Assembly (NCBI RefSeq): GCF_027570195.1
Contig: NZ_JAKMUZ010000013.1
Span: 1 to 64,000, forward strand
Reading direction: 5' to 3'
Length of the DNA stretch: 64,000 nucleotides
Source of the DNA: Corynebacterium yonathiae
GTDB taxonomy: Bacteria > Actinomycetota > Actinomycetes > Mycobacteriales > Mycobacteriaceae
The translations under genes and the position numbers were made by a program. The notes under the pieces are model-generated. The model saw nothing but the letters and a program-made list of their open reading frames with translations. It made no database searches and was not told where the DNA came from. This document shows positions 50,952 through 63,701 of this stretch, in pieces. The stretch's first letter is position 1. Each line of letters opens with the position of its first letter.

Positions 50952-53792
50952 GTGGCTGATCGTTTGGTGGTGCGCGGTGCCCGCGAGCACAACCTCAAGG
51001 GCGTGGATATAGATATCCCCCGCGATAAAATGGTTGTTTTTACCGGTCTATCCGGCTCCGGTAAATCATCGCTGGCCTTTGACACCATCTTCGCAGAAGG
51101 CCAGCGCCGCTACGTCGAATCCTTGAGCTCTTATGCCCGCATGTTCTTGGGGCAGATGGACAAGCCGAACGTGGAGTTTATTGACGGCCTGTCACCCGCA
51201 GTGTCTATCGATCAAAAGTCCACCAACCATAATCCGCGTTCTACGGTCGGCACGATTACGGAAATTTACGATTACCTGCGTTTGCTCTTCTCCCGCGCCG
51301 GAACGCCACACTGCCCGAAGTGTGATGCGGTGATCGAGCGCCAAACGCCACAACAAATTGTGGACGCCGTGCTGGAACTGGAAGAGAAACTGAAATTTCA
51401 GGTGCTGGCGCCGGTAGTGCGCAAGCGCAAGGGCGAGTTCGTTGATCTCTTCCAGGATTTATCAGCCCAGGGCTATTCCCGCGTCCGGGTGGATGGGGAA
51501 ACCCATCAGCTTAGTGATCCGCCCAAGCTGAAGAAGCAGATCAAACACAATATTGAGGTAGTGGTTGACCGCCTACAGGTAAAGGCCTCACAAAAACAAC
51601 GTTTGACGGATTCGGTGGAAACAGCTCTGCGCTTGGCAGACGGGCTAGTCACCATTGAGTTCGTAGACAGGGAAGAGCTCACCCACACTTATTCGGAGAA
51701 GGCGGCCTGCCCGAATGGTCACACGTTGACCATTGAAGAGTACGAGCCCCGTGCTTTTTCCTTCAACGCTCCGTTTGGTTCCTGCTCGGTGTGCGATGGT
51801 CTGGGCACCAAATTGGAAGTTGATGTTGACCTGCTCATTCCGGACCCAGATGCACCGGCGGTCGACGCCATTCAACCGTGGCACTCCAGCCCCAATTCTC
51901 GCTACTTTGTCAAGCTGGTAGAAGGTTTAGGCAAGGCTATGGGATTTGACCCCAAGACCCCAGTTAGCGAATTGACTAAGGAACAGCGCCACGCGCTTAT
52001 CTACGGCACGGACGAAGAGGTGCAGGTTCGATATAAGAACCGCTATGGGCGCCAGCGTAATTGGACCGCGCCGTTTGAGGGAGCAACCGGTTTCATTCAC
52101 CGCAAGCTGGAGACTACCGATTCCCAATCCCAAAAGGATCGCTTGCTGCAATACACCCGCCGCGTGCCGTGTAGCACTTGTAAGGGCACCCGCCTGAAGC
52201 CAGAAATCCTAGCCGTCCGTTTGGCTTCCACCACTCACGGTGAGCAGTCCATCGCTGGTCTGTGCGCGCTCTCGATTGAAGACGCCTCCGAGTTTTTGGA
52301 TTCCTTGGTATTGGGGCATCGTGAAGAAATCATTGCCGGTGCTGTCTTGAAGGAGACTCAGGCTCGCCTGCGTTTCCTTCTGGATGTCGGTTTGAATTAC
52401 CTTACCCTCGATCGCGGCGCGTCCACGCTTTCGGGCGGCGAGGCGCAGCGTATCCGGCTGGCTACACAGATAGGTTCCGGCCTGGCTGGCGTTCTGTACG
52501 TACTCGATGAGCCATCCATTGGTCTGCACCAGCGCGATAACCAGCGACTCATTAAGACCCTGCAGCGCCTGCGCGATATTGGTAACACCCTCATCGTGGT
52601 CGAGCACGATGAAGACACTATCCGGGAATCGGATTGGCTCGTCGATGTAGGCCCTCGGGCAGGCGAATATGGCGGCGAAGTGGTCTACCAAGGCGAACCA
52701 ACCGGAATCGAACAGGTAGAAGAGTCCCTTACCGGCCAGTACCTTTCCGGTAAGAAGGTCCTCGCCGTACCGGACCACCGCCGGGAGATCGATAAGGACC
52801 GCACCCTGAAAGTCGTGGGCGCTCGGGAGAATAATCTCAAGGGCATCAACGTGGAAATCCCCCTGGGAGTGCTGGTATGCATTACTGGTGTCTCTGGCTC
52901 GGGTAAATCCACCGTAGTCAATGAGATTCTGGCCAAGACCTTGGCCAATAAACTCAACCGCGCCCGTCAAGTTCCCGGCCGTGCCAAGCGCGTCGAGGGG
53001 GTAGAGCACCTGGATAAACTGGTGCAGGTAGACCAGAGCCCGATTGGCCGTACCCCGCGCTCCAACCCGGCGACGTACACGGGTGTTTTTGACAAGATCC
53101 GTAACCTTTTTGCCGAAACCCAGGAAGCTAAGGTCCGCGGCTACAAAGCCGGACGCTTCTCCTTTAACGTCAAGGGCGGGCGCTGCGAGGCGTGCCACGG
53201 CGATGGCACCATCAAGATCGAAATGAACTTCTTGCCAGACGTCTATGTTCCGTGCGAGGTCTGTGAGGGGGCTCGCTATAACCGCGAGACCTTGGAGGTG
53301 CATTACAAGGGCAAAAACATTGCTGAGGTCCTAGATATGCCAATCTCCGAGGCTGCGGACTTTTTCGAGCCCATCAACTCCATTCATCGCTATCTTGCCA
53401 CGCTTGTCGACGTCGGCTTGGGCTACGTTCGCCTCGGACAAGCTGCTACCACGCTCTCCGGCGGCGAGGCGCAGCGCGTCAAGCTTGCCTCGGAACTGCA
53501 AAAGCGCACTAACGGCAGAACCATCTACATTCTTGATGAGCCGACAACTGGTCTGCATTTTGAAGATATTCGCAAGCTCATGTTGGTTATTCAAGGCCTG
53601 GTGGATAAGGGCAACTCGGTGCTGGTCATTGAGCATAACCTCGATGTCATCAAGGCAGCGGATTGGATTGTTGATATGGGCCCAGAAGGCGGTGCGGGCG
53701 GCGGCACCGTAGTTGCACAAGGTACTCCAGAAGATGTTGCGCAGGTGGAAGGTTCCTATACCGGTAGCTACTTGCAGGACATGTTGAAGTAG
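50952..53792 (+). CDS. uvrA: UvrABC system protein A
   Basis: A 946-aa damage-sensing ABC ATPase of nucleotide excision repair. Two Walker A motifs ([14 protein letters not shown] and [14 protein letters not shown]), two signatures ([12 protein letters not shown] and [12 protein letters not shown]), and zinc-finger pairs [24 protein letters not shown] and [15 protein letters not shown]. Start GTG 50952 ([16 protein letters not shown]) has GGAGG about 10 nt upstream. Full length, followed 8 nt later by a lipoprotein gene. Confidence 0.97.
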   Translation: MADRLVVRGAREHNLKGVDIDIPRDKMVVFTGLSGSGKSSLAFDTIFAEGQRRYVESLSSYARMFLGQMDKPNVEFIDGLSPAVSIDQKSTNHNPRSTVGTITEIYDYLRLLFSRAGTPHCPKCDAVIERQTPQQIVDAVLELEEKLKFQVLAPVVRKRKGEFVDLFQDLSAQGYSRVRVDGETHQLSDPPKLKKQIKHNIEVVVDRLQVKASQKQRLTDSVETALRLADGLVTIEFVDREELTHTYSEKAACPNGHTLTIEEYEPRAFSFNAPFGSCSVCDGLGTKLEVDVDLLIPDPDAPAVDAIQPWHSSPNSRYFVKLVEGLGKAMGFDPKTPVSELTKEQRHALIYGTDEEVQVRYKNRYGRQRNWTAPFEGATGFIHRKLETTDSQSQKDRLLQYTRRVPCSTCKGTRLKPEILAVRLASTTHGEQSIAGLCALSIEDASEFLDSLVLGHREEIIAGAVLKETQARLRFLLDVGLNYLTLDRGASTLSGGEAQRIRLATQIGSGLAGVLYVLDEPSIGLHQRDNQRLIKTLQRLRDIGNTLIVVEHDEDTIRESDWLVDVGPRAGEYGGEVVYQGEPTGIEQVEESLTGQYLSGKKVLAVPDHRREIDKDRTLKVVGARENNLKGINVEIPLGVLVCITGVSGSGKSTVVNEILAKTLANKLNRARQVPGRAKRVEGVEHLDKLVQVDQSPIGRTPRSNPATYTGVFDKIRNLFAETQEAKVRGYKAGRFSFNVKGGRCEACHGDGTIKIEMNFLPDVYVPCEVCEGARYNRETLEVHYKGKNIAEVLDMPISEAADFFEPINSIHRYLATLVDVGLGYVRLGQAATTLSGGEAQRVKLASELQKRTNGRTIYILDEPTTGLHFEDIRKLMLVIQGLVDKGNSVLVIEHNLDVIKAADWIVDMGPEGGAGGGTVVAQGTPEDVAQVEGSYTGSYLQDMLK

Positions 53793-53800
53793 GTCTCAAC

Positions 53801-54649
53801 GTGAATAATAAACGCCTTGGAGCCAGCCTGATCGCCGCGCTTTGCCTGTGTACCGTGAGCGCGTGCTCTGGCGAGCCCTCGACAGAAAGTGCCCCCGCAC
53901 CATCGACCAGCTCTGTGGCACCAAAACAAGCATCGGTGCGAGAGCAGCTGGACCATGCAGTGGAAAAGACGGCGAAGAGGTACCACGCCAAAGTTGGAGT
54001 TGCTATTGCCGCTGGCGATGACACTATAACTGCGGGCGATAAGGGCACAGGTCCTGTCTGGTCCACCATCAAAGTGCCTATCGCGATCGCGGCGCTTAAA
54101 GACGGCGCAGATAAAAGCCTCGTTGATTTGGCTATTAAAGAATCAGATAACGATGCCGCCTATTCTTTGTGGTCACAGGTGCAATGGCAGGAAGGATCGG
54201 CCAAAAAAGCGGTGGGGGACTTGCTCGATGACTATGGCTCCCGCGCGGATATCCACGACACCGCCTTTGGCTATTCCACGTGGCCATTAGAAGAGCAAGC
54301 TGTCTTTGGTGCGGAACTACCGTGCATTAAAGAAGCAGACTACGTTCATAAAGTTCTAAAAGACATCGTGCCGTGGCAAAAAATTGGCCTGTCGAAGGAG
54401 AAACAGACGCGAGCCAAAAGCGGTTGGGGACTGGACGAGGACGAAAACGAGTACACCTACCGCCAATTTGGTGTTCACGAGGTAGAGGGAAAGCGCGTCG
54501 GCGTGGCTCTCTCCGTCGTCACCGATGGCGAGGACTATGCCGATGCCGAAAAAGCGGTAAAATACCTCGCCCGTCAATTGGTGGACATTGTTGACGCCGG
54601 CGTCGGTGAGGGCGCCATTGACCCAGCCGCCCGCTGTACAACTCGCTAA
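53801..54649 (+). CDS. Beta-lactamase-fold (serine hydrolase-like) lipoprotein
   Basis: A 282-aa exported lipoprotein: a signal ending in lipobox VSAC (about residues 19-22), then a Ser/Pro/Thr-rich linker. The rest resembles a class A beta-lactamase/PBP-type fold: VWSTIKVPIAIAAL contains SxxK (S-T-I-K), KESDNDAAYSLW contains the SDN motif, and RAKSGWGLDEDE may be the KTG-like element (K-S-G). GTG 53801 is just after uvrA, with no strong ribosome-binding site. A peptidoglycan-related or inactive role is possible; resistance activity is not implied. Confidence 0.78.
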   Translation: MNNKRLGASLIAALCLCTVSACSGEPSTESAPAPSTSSVAPKQASVREQLDHAVEKTAKRYHAKVGVAIAAGDDTITAGDKGTGPVWSTIKVPIAIAALKDGADKSLVDLAIKESDNDAAYSLWSQVQWQEGSAKKAVGDLLDDYGSRADIHDTAFGYSTWPLEEQAVFGAELPCIKEADYVHKVLKDIVPWQKIGLSKEKQTRAKSGWGLDEDENEYTYRQFGVHEVEGKRVGVALSVVTDGEDYADAEKAVKYLARQLVDIVDAGVGEGAIDPAARCTTR

Positions 54650-54919
54650 CCGCGTTGCGATTTGGTGGCAGGGGGAGAAGCTGCTATCCTCATAGCCACT
54701 ACCGCCCATGACGCCTTTTCGAGGTTCGTGGGTCACAAGCGGAGTTTCTCCCACCCGAAGCCGCGAACATGGTTCGTAGGATAAAGGTAAAGGTAACCAA
54801 GCACTCGTGCTTGGCACTGTGAGAACTCCCGGCTGTCTATGACAGACCGGGTTTGATTCGTTTGTGGTCCCGGTAGGTGAACTACTTACTCATACACCCC
54901 CTAATCGAGGAGAACCACA
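54650..54919 (+). other. Structured infC leader
   Basis: No gene in 270 bp. It holds a perfect hairpin CCAAGCAC-tc-GTGCTTGG (54797-54814) and CCCGGcTGTC-tat-GACAgaCCGGG (54828-54851), followed by a T-rich stretch (TTTGATTCGTTT), which looks like an attenuator. infC-rpmI-rplT operons are often autoregulated through such leaders, but I cannot assign a known RNA family. Confidence 0.6.
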
Positions 54920-55441
<522 letters not shown>

Positions 55442-55477
55442 ACCAGATTCCACGTAGAATTTAAGGACTTAATACTC

Positions 55478-55672
55478 ATGAAGCAGAAGACCCACAAGGG
55501 CACCGCAAAGCGTATCAAGGTGACCGGTTCCGGCAAGCTGCGCCGTGAGCAGGCTGGCCGTCGCCACCTGCTGGAGGGCAAGCCGTCCAAGCGTACCCGT
55601 CGCCTGAAGGGCACCGAGGCAGTCGCACAGCCTGACACCAAGCGCGTCAAGCGCCTGCTCGGCCGCGCATAA
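55478..55672 (+). CDS. rpmI: 50S ribosomal protein L35
   Basis: A 64-aa very basic protein: [34 protein letters not shown] and KRTRRLKG are L35 hallmarks. AAGGA precedes ATG 55478. It lies between infC and rplT in the usual operon, with heavily biased codons. Confidence 0.97.
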   Translation: MKQKTHKGTAKRIKVTGSGKLRREQAGRRHLLEGKPSKRTRRLKGTEAVAQPDTKRVKRLLGRA

Positions 55673-55727
55673 TAGCGCCGAATCAACCCACATCCGCCAT
55701 CACAATTTGAATTAAGGAAGTATCACT

Positions 55728-56111
55728 GTGGCACGAGTAAAGCGCTCAGTTAACGCAAAGAAGAAGCGTCGCGCGATTCTGAAGTCCGCTAAGGGCTACC
55801 GCGGCCAGCGTTCCCGCCTGTACCGTAAGGCGAAGGAGCAGTGGCTGCACTCCATGACTTACGCTTACCGCGACCGTCGCGCCCGCAAGTCTGAGTTCCG
55901 TAAGCTGTGGATCCAGCGTATCAACGCTGCCGCCCGCATGAACGACATCACCTACAACCGTCTCATTCACGGCCTGCGCCTGGCCGAGATTGAGGTTGAC
56001 CGCAAGATCCTGGCTGAGCTTGCTGTCAATGACTTCGAGGCATTCTCCGCACTGTGCGAAGCTGCCAAGGCTGCTCTGCCTGAGGACGTTAATGCTCCTA
56101 AGGCTGCCTAA
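55728..56111 (+). CDS. rplT: 50S ribosomal protein L20
   Basis: A 127-aa basic protein that binds 23S rRNA and is needed early in 50S assembly. [36 protein letters not shown] and [20 protein letters not shown] are diagnostic. GTG start at 55728 with AAGGAAG about 8 nt upstream. In other bacteria L20 represses its own operon by binding the leader. Confidence 0.97.
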   Translation: MARVKRSVNAKKKRRAILKSAKGYRGQRSRLYRKAKEQWLHSMTYAYRDRRARKSEFRKLWIQRINAAARMNDITYNRLIHGLRLAEIEVDRKILAELAVNDFEAFSALCEAAKAALPEDVNAPKAA

Positions 56112-56264
56112 TCATTAGGGGTATCATGCCCGCATTCTTCGGCGTTTAAACTGGGGGATACGGGCACTTTGGTTTTCGATACCCTATTTCACTTGGGTGC
56201 TCGGTCTCACGTGCTAGATTTGTCCCACACCCCGTGAAAGCCGAGACCGAGGAGAACATTTCCT

Positions 56265-56717
56265 ATGACGAATCCAAACGGAGACTACCAACCTGATTAT
56301 GGTGAGAACTCTGGCGCGTCCTATGACAACAACCAAGGCCAGCAGTACACCCCTTATAACCAGCAAGCTAGTTACCAGCCGCAGTACAGCCAAGGCTATG
56401 CACCGCAACCCAATATGGGTGCTTACTCGGCGCAGCAACAGTATGTTGCTCCGGGCCAACAGAAGTCGTGGATCGCGACCTTGCTATTGTGCTTTTTCCT
56501 AGGCTCTTTCGGTGCACATAACTTCTACACTGGCCGAACGACTTTCGGCGTTACGCAGTTGGTGCTCAATATCTTGGGCTGGGCTACTTTCTGGTTCCTG
56601 CTCGGATTCGCCTTCTGGGCCATCCTCGGTATTTGGGTGTTCATTGAGTTCATCATGATTATTGCCGGTGCTGGGGACTACGACAAGGACGCCCGCGGCG
56701 TCCCGCTCGCTAAGTAG
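56265..56717 (+). CDS. TM2 domain-containing protein
   Basis: A 150-aa protein. Residues 1-65 are low complexity (Gln, Tyr, Asn, Pro) with no signal peptide. The rest is a TM2 domain: SWIATLLLCFFLGSFGAHNF, then FYTGRTTFG and two helices with the polar GAHNFY hairpin. Function unknown. AGGAG lies about 11 nt before ATG 56265. Followed by a terminator. Confidence 0.88.
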   Translation: MTNPNGDYQPDYGENSGASYDNNQGQQYTPYNQQASYQPQYSQGYAPQPNMGAYSAQQQYVAPGQQKSWIATLLLCFFLGSFGAHNFYTGRTTFGVTQLVLNILGWATFWFLLGFAFWAILGIWVFIEFIMIIAGAGDYDKDARGVPLAK

Positions 56718-56730
56718 GGCTCACCTATGT

Positions 56731-56762
56731 AATCCTGTTGCCGTGGGGCAGCAGGATTTTTC
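56731..56762 (+). terminator. Terminator after the TM2 gene
   Basis: AATCCTGTTGCC-gtgg-GGCAGCAGGATT followed by TTT; one mismatch in the stem. Confidence 0.88.
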
Positions 56763-56824
56763 GTTCTTAAAGGGGACTCAGGGGCGAGTCTGGGGAGGGA
56801 GAATTAGCAGGTAGGGTAGTAGCC

Positions 56825-57628
56825 ATGAATTTGGATTTTGACTCTGCCTTTACTGAACGCACTCCGCGCATTGTTAATGCAGCTAAGCTGCACCGTGCGG
56901 CTAACCGGAAAAAGGCGAAGCAATTCCTCATTGAGGGAGAGAATGCGGTAGACGCGGCGGTATCTACTGGAGCTGCAGTCGACGTTTTTGTTACTGAGAA
57001 GGCGGCAGCGCGTTTCGGCGACATCATCACTGCATGCGGCTACATGGGAGTGTACGTTCATCCCATCACCGATAAGGCGGCTAAGCACCTTTCCGATACC
57101 GCCACTACCACTGGACTCTTTGCGCTTTGCAAGCCGGTGCTCTGGTCCGCGGGCAAAATCCTCAACGGCAAACCAAGCCTCGTTTCCGTTCCCGTGCTCA
57201 CTTCTGAGCCCGGAAATGCCGGCACCTTGATTAGAACCTCGGATGCAATGGGTGCCGATGGTGTCATCTTTGCAGGTGAGACCGTCGATCCCCTCAGCTG
57301 CAAGGTAGCGCGCGCTTCGACCGGCTCGCTGTTTCACGTTCCTGTCGCGCGGGACCCCAATATTAAAGACGTGCTGGGGCAATTGCGTAAGTCGGGCATG
57401 CAGATTGTGGCAACTGCTGCCGACGGTGAAGTGAACCTAGCGGAGGCAGATCTGTCCCAGCCAACCGCGTGGCTATTTGGTAATGAGGCGCATGGACTCG
57501 GCGAGCTGCTGGAGGAGGCAGATATGCGGGTGCGCATTCCCCTACGCGGACGCGCAGAATCCCTCAACCTGGCAACTGCTGCAAGCATTTGTCTTTATGA
57601 GTCGGCTAAGGCGCAAGACCCTAGCTAA
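56825..57628 (+). CDS. TrmH-family (SpoU) RNA 2'-O-methyltransferase
   Basis: A 267-aa protein. The N-terminal substrate-binding part (about 10-100) includes KAKQFLIEGENAVDAAVSTG, and the SPOUT domain (about 115-265) has the knot motifs PGNAGTLIRTSDAMGADGVI, LFGNEAHGLGELLEEAD and RIPLRGRAESLNLATAASIC. Likely target is 23S rRNA, as for TsnR/RlmB-like proteins. TAGGGT ends 7 nt before ATG 56825, a leaderless layout. Homologues sit between rplT and pheS in mycobacteria too. Confidence 0.9.
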   Translation: MNLDFDSAFTERTPRIVNAAKLHRAANRKKAKQFLIEGENAVDAAVSTGAAVDVFVTEKAAARFGDIITACGYMGVYVHPITDKAAKHLSDTATTTGLFALCKPVLWSAGKILNGKPSLVSVPVLTSEPGNAGTLIRTSDAMGADGVIFAGETVDPLSCKVARASTGSLFHVPVARDPNIKDVLGQLRKSGMQIVATAADGEVNLAEADLSQPTAWLFGNEAHGLGELLEEADMRVRIPLRGRAESLNLATAASICLYESAKAQDPS

Positions 57629-58777
<1,149 letters not shown>

Positions 58778-58801
58778 AACCCAGAAAGGATAGACACACT
58801 A

Positions 58802-61315
58802 ATGCTTATTTCCCAAGACTGGGTCACCCGCATCCTGGGCGCTAAGAACCCTGGTTGGAACGTTTCCGCTGCCGATATGGATTCCGGATTCGTGCGCGTT
58901 GGTTTTGAAACCGAGGGCTACGCCGCCATCCCAGAGAGCACCGGTCCGCTGGTTATCGGCCAGGTCGTAGAGATCGAAGAACTTACGCAGTTCAAAAAGC
59001 CCATTCGCTATTGCCAGGTCAACGTAGGCCAGGCCAATGGTACGGGTGAGCTGCAGGGCATCATTTGTGGCGCTCGCAACTTCCGCCTGAATGACTATGT
59101 CGTCGTGGCCCTTCCAGGCTCCGAGCTTCCTGGCGGCTTCAAGATTGCGGCACGCGAGACCTACGACCACATTTCAAATGGCATGATGTGCTCCGGCGCT
59201 GAGCTCGGCTTGGGCGCGCAGGCCAATGGCATCATCGTCCTAGGCGATGAGGTTGCCGATAAAGTAGGCGAAGATGCCCGCTCGATTATTGGTTTGTACG
59301 ATACGGACTTTGACGTCAACATTACTCCGGACCGTGGCTATGCGCTCTCCGTACGCGGATTGAGCCGTGAGATTGCCTCCGCGTTCGATCTTGAGTTTGC
59401 CGATATTGCCAAGGATCCTTCCTTAGCTGGCGTTGATACTTCCGCCGTGCCGGCGGCGCAGGGTTCGCTTCTCGACGTCACTGTAAATCCCGAAACCAAG
59501 GCGCAGCGCTTCGGTCTCCGCAAGGTCAGCGGCATTGACCCCCAAGCACGCACCCCATTTTGGCTGGAGCGCGAGCTTATGCTCTGCGGACAGCGCAGCG
59601 TGAACCTGCCCACCGATATTACTAACTATGTGATGTTGCTTTTGGGCGCCCCAATGCATGCCTTTGATGCCAATGTGATCCAAGGCAGCCTCGTTGTCCG
59701 TAACGCGGACGAGGGCGAAAAATTCGAGACGCTGGACCATATAAAGCGGGAACTTTCCGCAGAAGACGTGGTCATCTGTGATGACACTGGCATCCAGTCT
59801 TTGGCCGGTGTCATGGGCGGTACTACCTCTGAAATTTCGGCGGAGACCACCGATGTGGTCTTTGAATCGGCTATCTGGGATCCGATTACTGTTGCGCGCA
59901 CCTGCCGCCGCCATAAGCTGTCTTCCGAGTCCTCTCGTCGCTTTGAGCGAGGCGTGGATCCAGCGATTGTAGAAGTCGCCCTAGATACCGCTTGTGCGCT
60001 GCTGCAGCAGCTGGCAGGCGGCACCATTGAGGAAGGCCGTACGCTTATCGGGGACGTCGCCAAGCCCGAGCCCATTTCTCTGCGCACCGCAAAGGCCAGC
60101 GAATATGCAGGCGTGGACTACGTCCGTGAGACCGTTATTTCCCGCCTAGAGGAAGTTGGTTGCACCGTTGCGGACGAAGGCGAGCGGCTCCAGGTAACAC
60201 CGGCAACGTGGCGCACCGATATCTCGATGGATGTTGACCTCATCGAGGAGATACTGCGTCTGGAAGGACTGGAGGATATTCCCACCGTCCTGCCAACCCC
60301 GGCTGGCGGCCGCGGGCTGGCCCCAGCGCAGAAGCGTCGCCGTGCTATTGGCCACGGCCTAGCCTATGCCGGCTATGCAGAGGTGTTGCCCGCACCGTTC
60401 GTAGCCAATGACACCTTCGAAGTGTGGGGCCTAGACAAGGACGATGCCCGCCGGCGCACCGTTGAGGTGCAAAATCCGCTGGAAGCGGATAAGGCCATCC
60501 TGTCTACGACGCTGCTGCCTAATATGCTAGAAGCTATCGGCCGCAATGTTGCGCGCGGCCGCAGCGACCTCGCCCTGTATGGCCTGCAGCAGGTGGCGTT
60601 TAAGCGCACTGATGCATCACCTATGCCGTCTGTAGCGCAGCGACCTTCTGAGCAAGTTATATCCGAACTCCTCGAGACCCTTCCTGAACAGCCGTTGCAC
60701 GTGGCTACGGTGGCTACCGGCAATATCGAGCACGAAGGTCCGTGGGGCGAGGGCCGCGCATATAGTTATGCCGATGCGATCGAATCTGCCCGTCAGGTTG
60801 CTCGCGCTGCCGGTGTGGATATCGAACTGGAAGCAGCGCAAGTTCTGCCGTGGCACCCGGGCCGCTGTGCCGCTGTGAAGGTTGCCGGCACCGACGTGGT
60901 GTTGGGCCATGCCGGCGAGCTACACCCGCAGGTCTTAGAAGCTCTGAATCTGCCGGCACGCACCTGCGCTATGGAGCTGGATATCACCGCAATGCCGTTG
61001 GGGGAGAAGTTCCCCGCCCCGGTGCTGTCCTCGTTCCCGGCTTTGCATCAGGATATTGCCCTCGTAGTAGATGAAGATGTCCCAGCCGAGCGTGTACGTG
61101 TCACTGTGGAAGAGGGAGCGGGCGAGCTCATTGAGTCCGTGGAACTTTTCGATATCTTCCGTGGTGAGCAATTGGGTGAGGGCAAGAAGTCCTTGGCGTT
61201 CCAGCTCTTGTTCCGCGCTGCGGATCGCACGTTGACCGATGAAGAGGTCAACGAGCACCGCACGGCGGCAGCGGAATTGGCTAAGCAGCGTCTGGGCGCA
61301 GAGATGCGCGCATAA
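58802..61315 (+). CDS. pheT: Phenylalanine--tRNA ligase beta subunit
   Basis: An 837-aa subunit with an EMAP-type tRNA-binding domain (about 40-155, [15 protein letters not shown]), B3/B4 domain with the editing site (about 210-390), B5 domain (about 405-475), a catalytic-like core and a C-terminal anticodon-binding FDX-ACB domain (about 740-835, [20 protein letters not shown]). ATG 58802 has AGAAAGG upstream at 12 nt. Normal length; 24 nt after pheS. A terminator follows. Confidence 0.96.
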   Translation: MLISQDWVTRILGAKNPGWNVSAADMDSGFVRVGFETEGYAAIPESTGPLVIGQVVEIEELTQFKKPIRYCQVNVGQANGTGELQGIICGARNFRLNDYVVVALPGSELPGGFKIAARETYDHISNGMMCSGAELGLGAQANGIIVLGDEVADKVGEDARSIIGLYDTDFDVNITPDRGYALSVRGLSREIASAFDLEFADIAKDPSLAGVDTSAVPAAQGSLLDVTVNPETKAQRFGLRKVSGIDPQARTPFWLERELMLCGQRSVNLPTDITNYVMLLLGAPMHAFDANVIQGSLVVRNADEGEKFETLDHIKRELSAEDVVICDDTGIQSLAGVMGGTTSEISAETTDVVFESAIWDPITVARTCRRHKLSSESSRRFERGVDPAIVEVALDTACALLQQLAGGTIEEGRTLIGDVAKPEPISLRTAKASEYAGVDYVRETVISRLEEVGCTVADEGERLQVTPATWRTDISMDVDLIEEILRLEGLEDIPTVLPTPAGGRGLAPAQKRRRAIGHGLAYAGYAEVLPAPFVANDTFEVWGLDKDDARRRTVEVQNPLEADKAILSTTLLPNMLEAIGRNVARGRSDLALYGLQQVAFKRTDASPMPSVAQRPSEQVISELLETLPEQPLHVATVATGNIEHEGPWGEGRAYSYADAIESARQVARAAGVDIELEAAQVLPWHPGRCAAVKVAGTDVVLGHAGELHPQVLEALNLPARTCAMELDITAMPLGEKFPAPVLSSFPALHQDIALVVDEDVPAERVRVTVEEGAGELIESVELFDIFRGEQLGEGKKSLAFQLLFRAADRTLTDEEVNEHRTAAAELAKQRLGAEMRA

Positions 61316-61328
61316 CTAGCGCGAACGA

Positions 61329-61364
61329 AGGGGCGGTGAGATATAACTCACCGCCCCTTTTTTT
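61329..61364 (+). terminator. Terminator after pheT
   Basis: GGGGCGGTGAG-atataa-CTCACCGCCCC followed by seven T. Perfect 11-bp stem. Confidence 0.96.
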
Positions 61365-61415
61365 CATACATTTTTTCATCTTAATTGAGCGCAATTACCT
61401 GCAACGTTGCTTAAT

Positions 61416-61457
61416 TTGCATGAATAACATACGACTGAGTGTATTTATTGCTATAGT
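61416..61457 (+). promoter_or_regulatory. argC promoter region with possible ARG box
   Basis: TATAGT (61452-61457) ends 7 nt before the argC ATG, giving a leaderless arg transcript. Just upstream, TTGCATGAATAACATACG (about 61417-61434) partly resembles an ArgR (ARG) box. The ArgR match is weak and by eye only. Confidence 0.4.
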
Positions 61458-61464
61458 CGCCACT

Positions 61465-62508
61465 ATGACGATTTCAGTAGCAATAGCAGGGGCCACCGGA
61501 TACGCAGGGAGCGAGATCCTCCGTTTGCTGTTGTCGCACCCAGCGTATCTAGGTGGGCATCTTCGCATTGGCGCGCTAACAGCCCATACCTCGGCCGGTA
61601 AGAACGTGGCAGAGCTTATGCCGCACCTTCCGCAGCTGGCAGATCGCGTCATTGCGGATACAACCATTGAAAACCTCCGCGGACATGACATCGTCTTTCT
61701 GGGCCTTCCACACGGTCACTCTGGTGCGATTGCGCAGCAGGTCGGGCAGCGGACGACGGTGATCGATTGTGCAGCCGATTTTCGCCTCCGCAGCAAGGCG
61801 GATTGGGAGAATTTCTACGGCGGTGACTATTCCGGCAGCTGGCCCTATGGAATCCCTGAGGTCCCTGGCAACCGGCAAGCGCTGCGCCGTACCAACCGAG
61901 TAGCCGTGCCGGGGTGCTTTCCTACGGCAGTAACCCTCGGTGTTCTGCCAGCAGTAGCGCACGGGCTCATTGAGCCCAGCCTCACGGCTATCGCTATCAC
62001 CGGTGTGTCCGGCGCGGGCAAGAAAGCCTCTGTGGCGCAGCTGGGCGCGGAAACCATGGGAAACCTCAAGGCTTATAAACCTGGCGGGACGCATCGGCAT
62101 ACCCCAGAAATCCTGCAAAACCTGCAGCCATTTGTCCAAGAAGAGCTCACTGTGAGCTTCACACCCGTTCTCGCCCCCTTAACGCGAGGGATCCTGGCGA
62201 CGACTACGGCGGAGCTCAAAGAGGGCATCGGCAAGCGTGAGGTAGAAAGCGCATTCGGTGAATTTTATGCCCAGGAACCGTTTTGTCGCGTCCTTCCTGC
62301 CGGGCAGCAGCCCGAGACCCAAAACGTAGTGGGAACCAACATGGTCCATATTCAAGCTCATGTGGATGAACGCGCCAGACGCCTGGTGGTCACCGCAGCG
62401 CTGGACAACCTGTGCAAAGGGACAGCCGGCGCCGCCGTGCAATGCATGAATCTAACACTTGGTTGGGAAGAAACCCTGGGTCTGCCGCAAGCGGCCGTGG
62501 CCCCATAA
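61465..62508 (+). CDS. argC: N-acetyl-gamma-glutamyl-phosphate reductase
   Basis: A 347-aa NADPH-dependent reductase of the acetylated arginine pathway. [20 protein letters not shown] (Rossmann), catalytic Cys in [33 protein letters not shown] and the His in [14 protein letters not shown] 61465 lies 7 nt after TATAGT with no ribosome-binding site; the frame is open upstream to 61336 but that overlaps the pheT terminator. First gene of argCJB. Confidence 0.95.
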   Translation: MTISVAIAGATGYAGSEILRLLLSHPAYLGGHLRIGALTAHTSAGKNVAELMPHLPQLADRVIADTTIENLRGHDIVFLGLPHGHSGAIAQQVGQRTTVIDCAADFRLRSKADWENFYGGDYSGSWPYGIPEVPGNRQALRRTNRVAVPGCFPTAVTLGVLPAVAHGLIEPSLTAIAITGVSGAGKKASVAQLGAETMGNLKAYKPGGTHRHTPEILQNLQPFVQEELTVSFTPVLAPLTRGILATTTAELKEGIGKREVESAFGEFYAQEPFCRVLPAGQQPETQNVVGTNMVHIQAHVDERARRLVVTAALDNLCKGTAGAAVQCMNLTLGWEETLGLPQAAVAP

Positions 62509-62524
62509 GAACTAGGAGAGAACA

Positions 62525-63694
62525 ATGTCTACAGCTGGAATTACCGGACCCGCCGGATTTAGTGCCGGCGCCACTACAGCGGGGATTAAACCCTCCGGCA
62601 AACCCGATATGGCCCTAGTGGTCAATAACGGACCGCGGTTCGATGCAGCCGCAGTATTTACCCGCAACCGTGTGGTGGCCTCGCCGGTGAAACTATCCCG
62701 CAAAGCAGTAGCCGATGGTCAGCTTGCCGCGGTCATCTTTAACTCTGGGAACGCTAATGCGTGCAATGGCGCGCAGGGTGATGCGGACGCTTCCGCGTTG
62801 GTGGGCAAGGTGGCCCAGACCTTGAGCCTTCCGGAAGGAGATATTGCCGCCTGCTCGACGGGGCTTATTGGTGATCCCTTGCCTATGCAGAAGGCGTTGG
62901 CTGGAGCAGCTTCCGTGACGAAGGACTTGGGTACGAGCGCGAATCATGCCCACGCAGCGGCCGAGGCAATTTTAACCACCGATACCGTGACCAAGGAAGC
63001 AGCCTATGCCGGAGACGGTTGGTCGGTGGGGGCTATGGGTAAGGGGGTGGGCATGATGGCTCCCTCGCTAGCGACGATGTTGGTGTGTATTACTACCGAC
63101 GCCACCGCTAGTTCCTCTGCTCTACAAAGCGCCTTGAATAAGGCCGTGTTGCAGACCTTCAATACCCTCGACGTAGATGGATCTACCTCTACTAATGACA
63201 CGGTGATCCTCATGGCCTCTGGGGCTTCGGCTGTTTCGCCCAGCCAAGAAGAGCTGGATAGGGCGGTGCTCGCGGTTTGCGCGGACATAGCGGATCAACT
63301 GCAAGCAGATGCGGAAGGCGTAACTAGACGCGTCAAGATTACCGTGGAAGGAACCGCTACCGACGATCAGGCACTTAACGCCGCGCGTACTTTGGGTCGC
63401 GACAACCTGTTCAAGTGTGCCATGTTTGGCTCTGATCCGAACTGGGGCCGCGTCCTCGCGGCGGTGGGAATGGCAGACGCCGAAATGGATCCGGAAAATA
63501 TCTCCGTGTACTTCAATGACCAGCCGGTCTGCCGGGCATCGACGGGGGTACCTGGGGCGCGCGAGGTGGACCTTAGCGGAACCAATATTGAAGTTCGGGT
63601 GGATCTAGGCACGGGAGGTGCGGGGTCTGCCTTCGTGCGGACTACGGATCTTTCCCACGCCTACGTGGAAATCAACTCGGCGTATAGCTCCTAG
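62525..63694 (+). CDS. argJ: Bifunctional glutamate N-acetyltransferase / amino-acid acetyltransferase
   Basis: A 389-aa self-cleaving enzyme that recycles the acetyl group from ornithine to glutamate. [20 protein letters not shown] and [17 protein letters not shown] are conserved; autoproteolysis should occur before the Thr in LATML, giving alpha and beta chains. [20 protein letters not shown] is typical of the C-terminal chain. AGGAGAG lies about 5 nt before ATG 62525. Between argC (16 nt) and argB (7 nt). Confidence 0.95.
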   Translation: MSTAGITGPAGFSAGATTAGIKPSGKPDMALVVNNGPRFDAAAVFTRNRVVASPVKLSRKAVADGQLAAVIFNSGNANACNGAQGDADASALVGKVAQTLSLPEGDIAACSTGLIGDPLPMQKALAGAASVTKDLGTSANHAHAAAEAILTTDTVTKEAAYAGDGWSVGAMGKGVGMMAPSLATMLVCITTDATASSSALQSALNKAVLQTFNTLDVDGSTSTNDTVILMASGASAVSPSQEELDRAVLAVCADIADQLQADAEGVTRRVKITVEGTATDDQALNAARTLGRDNLFKCAMFGSDPNWGRVLAAVGMADAEMDPENISVYFNDQPVCRASTGVPGAREVDLSGTNIEVRVDLGTGGAGSAFVRTTDLSHAYVEINSAYSS

Positions 63695-63701
63695 GGAAAC
63701 G

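Noticed and set aside
52209-53303. A 364-codon minus-strand frame opposite uvrA
   Set aside because: Antisense to UvrA signature and Walker motifs.
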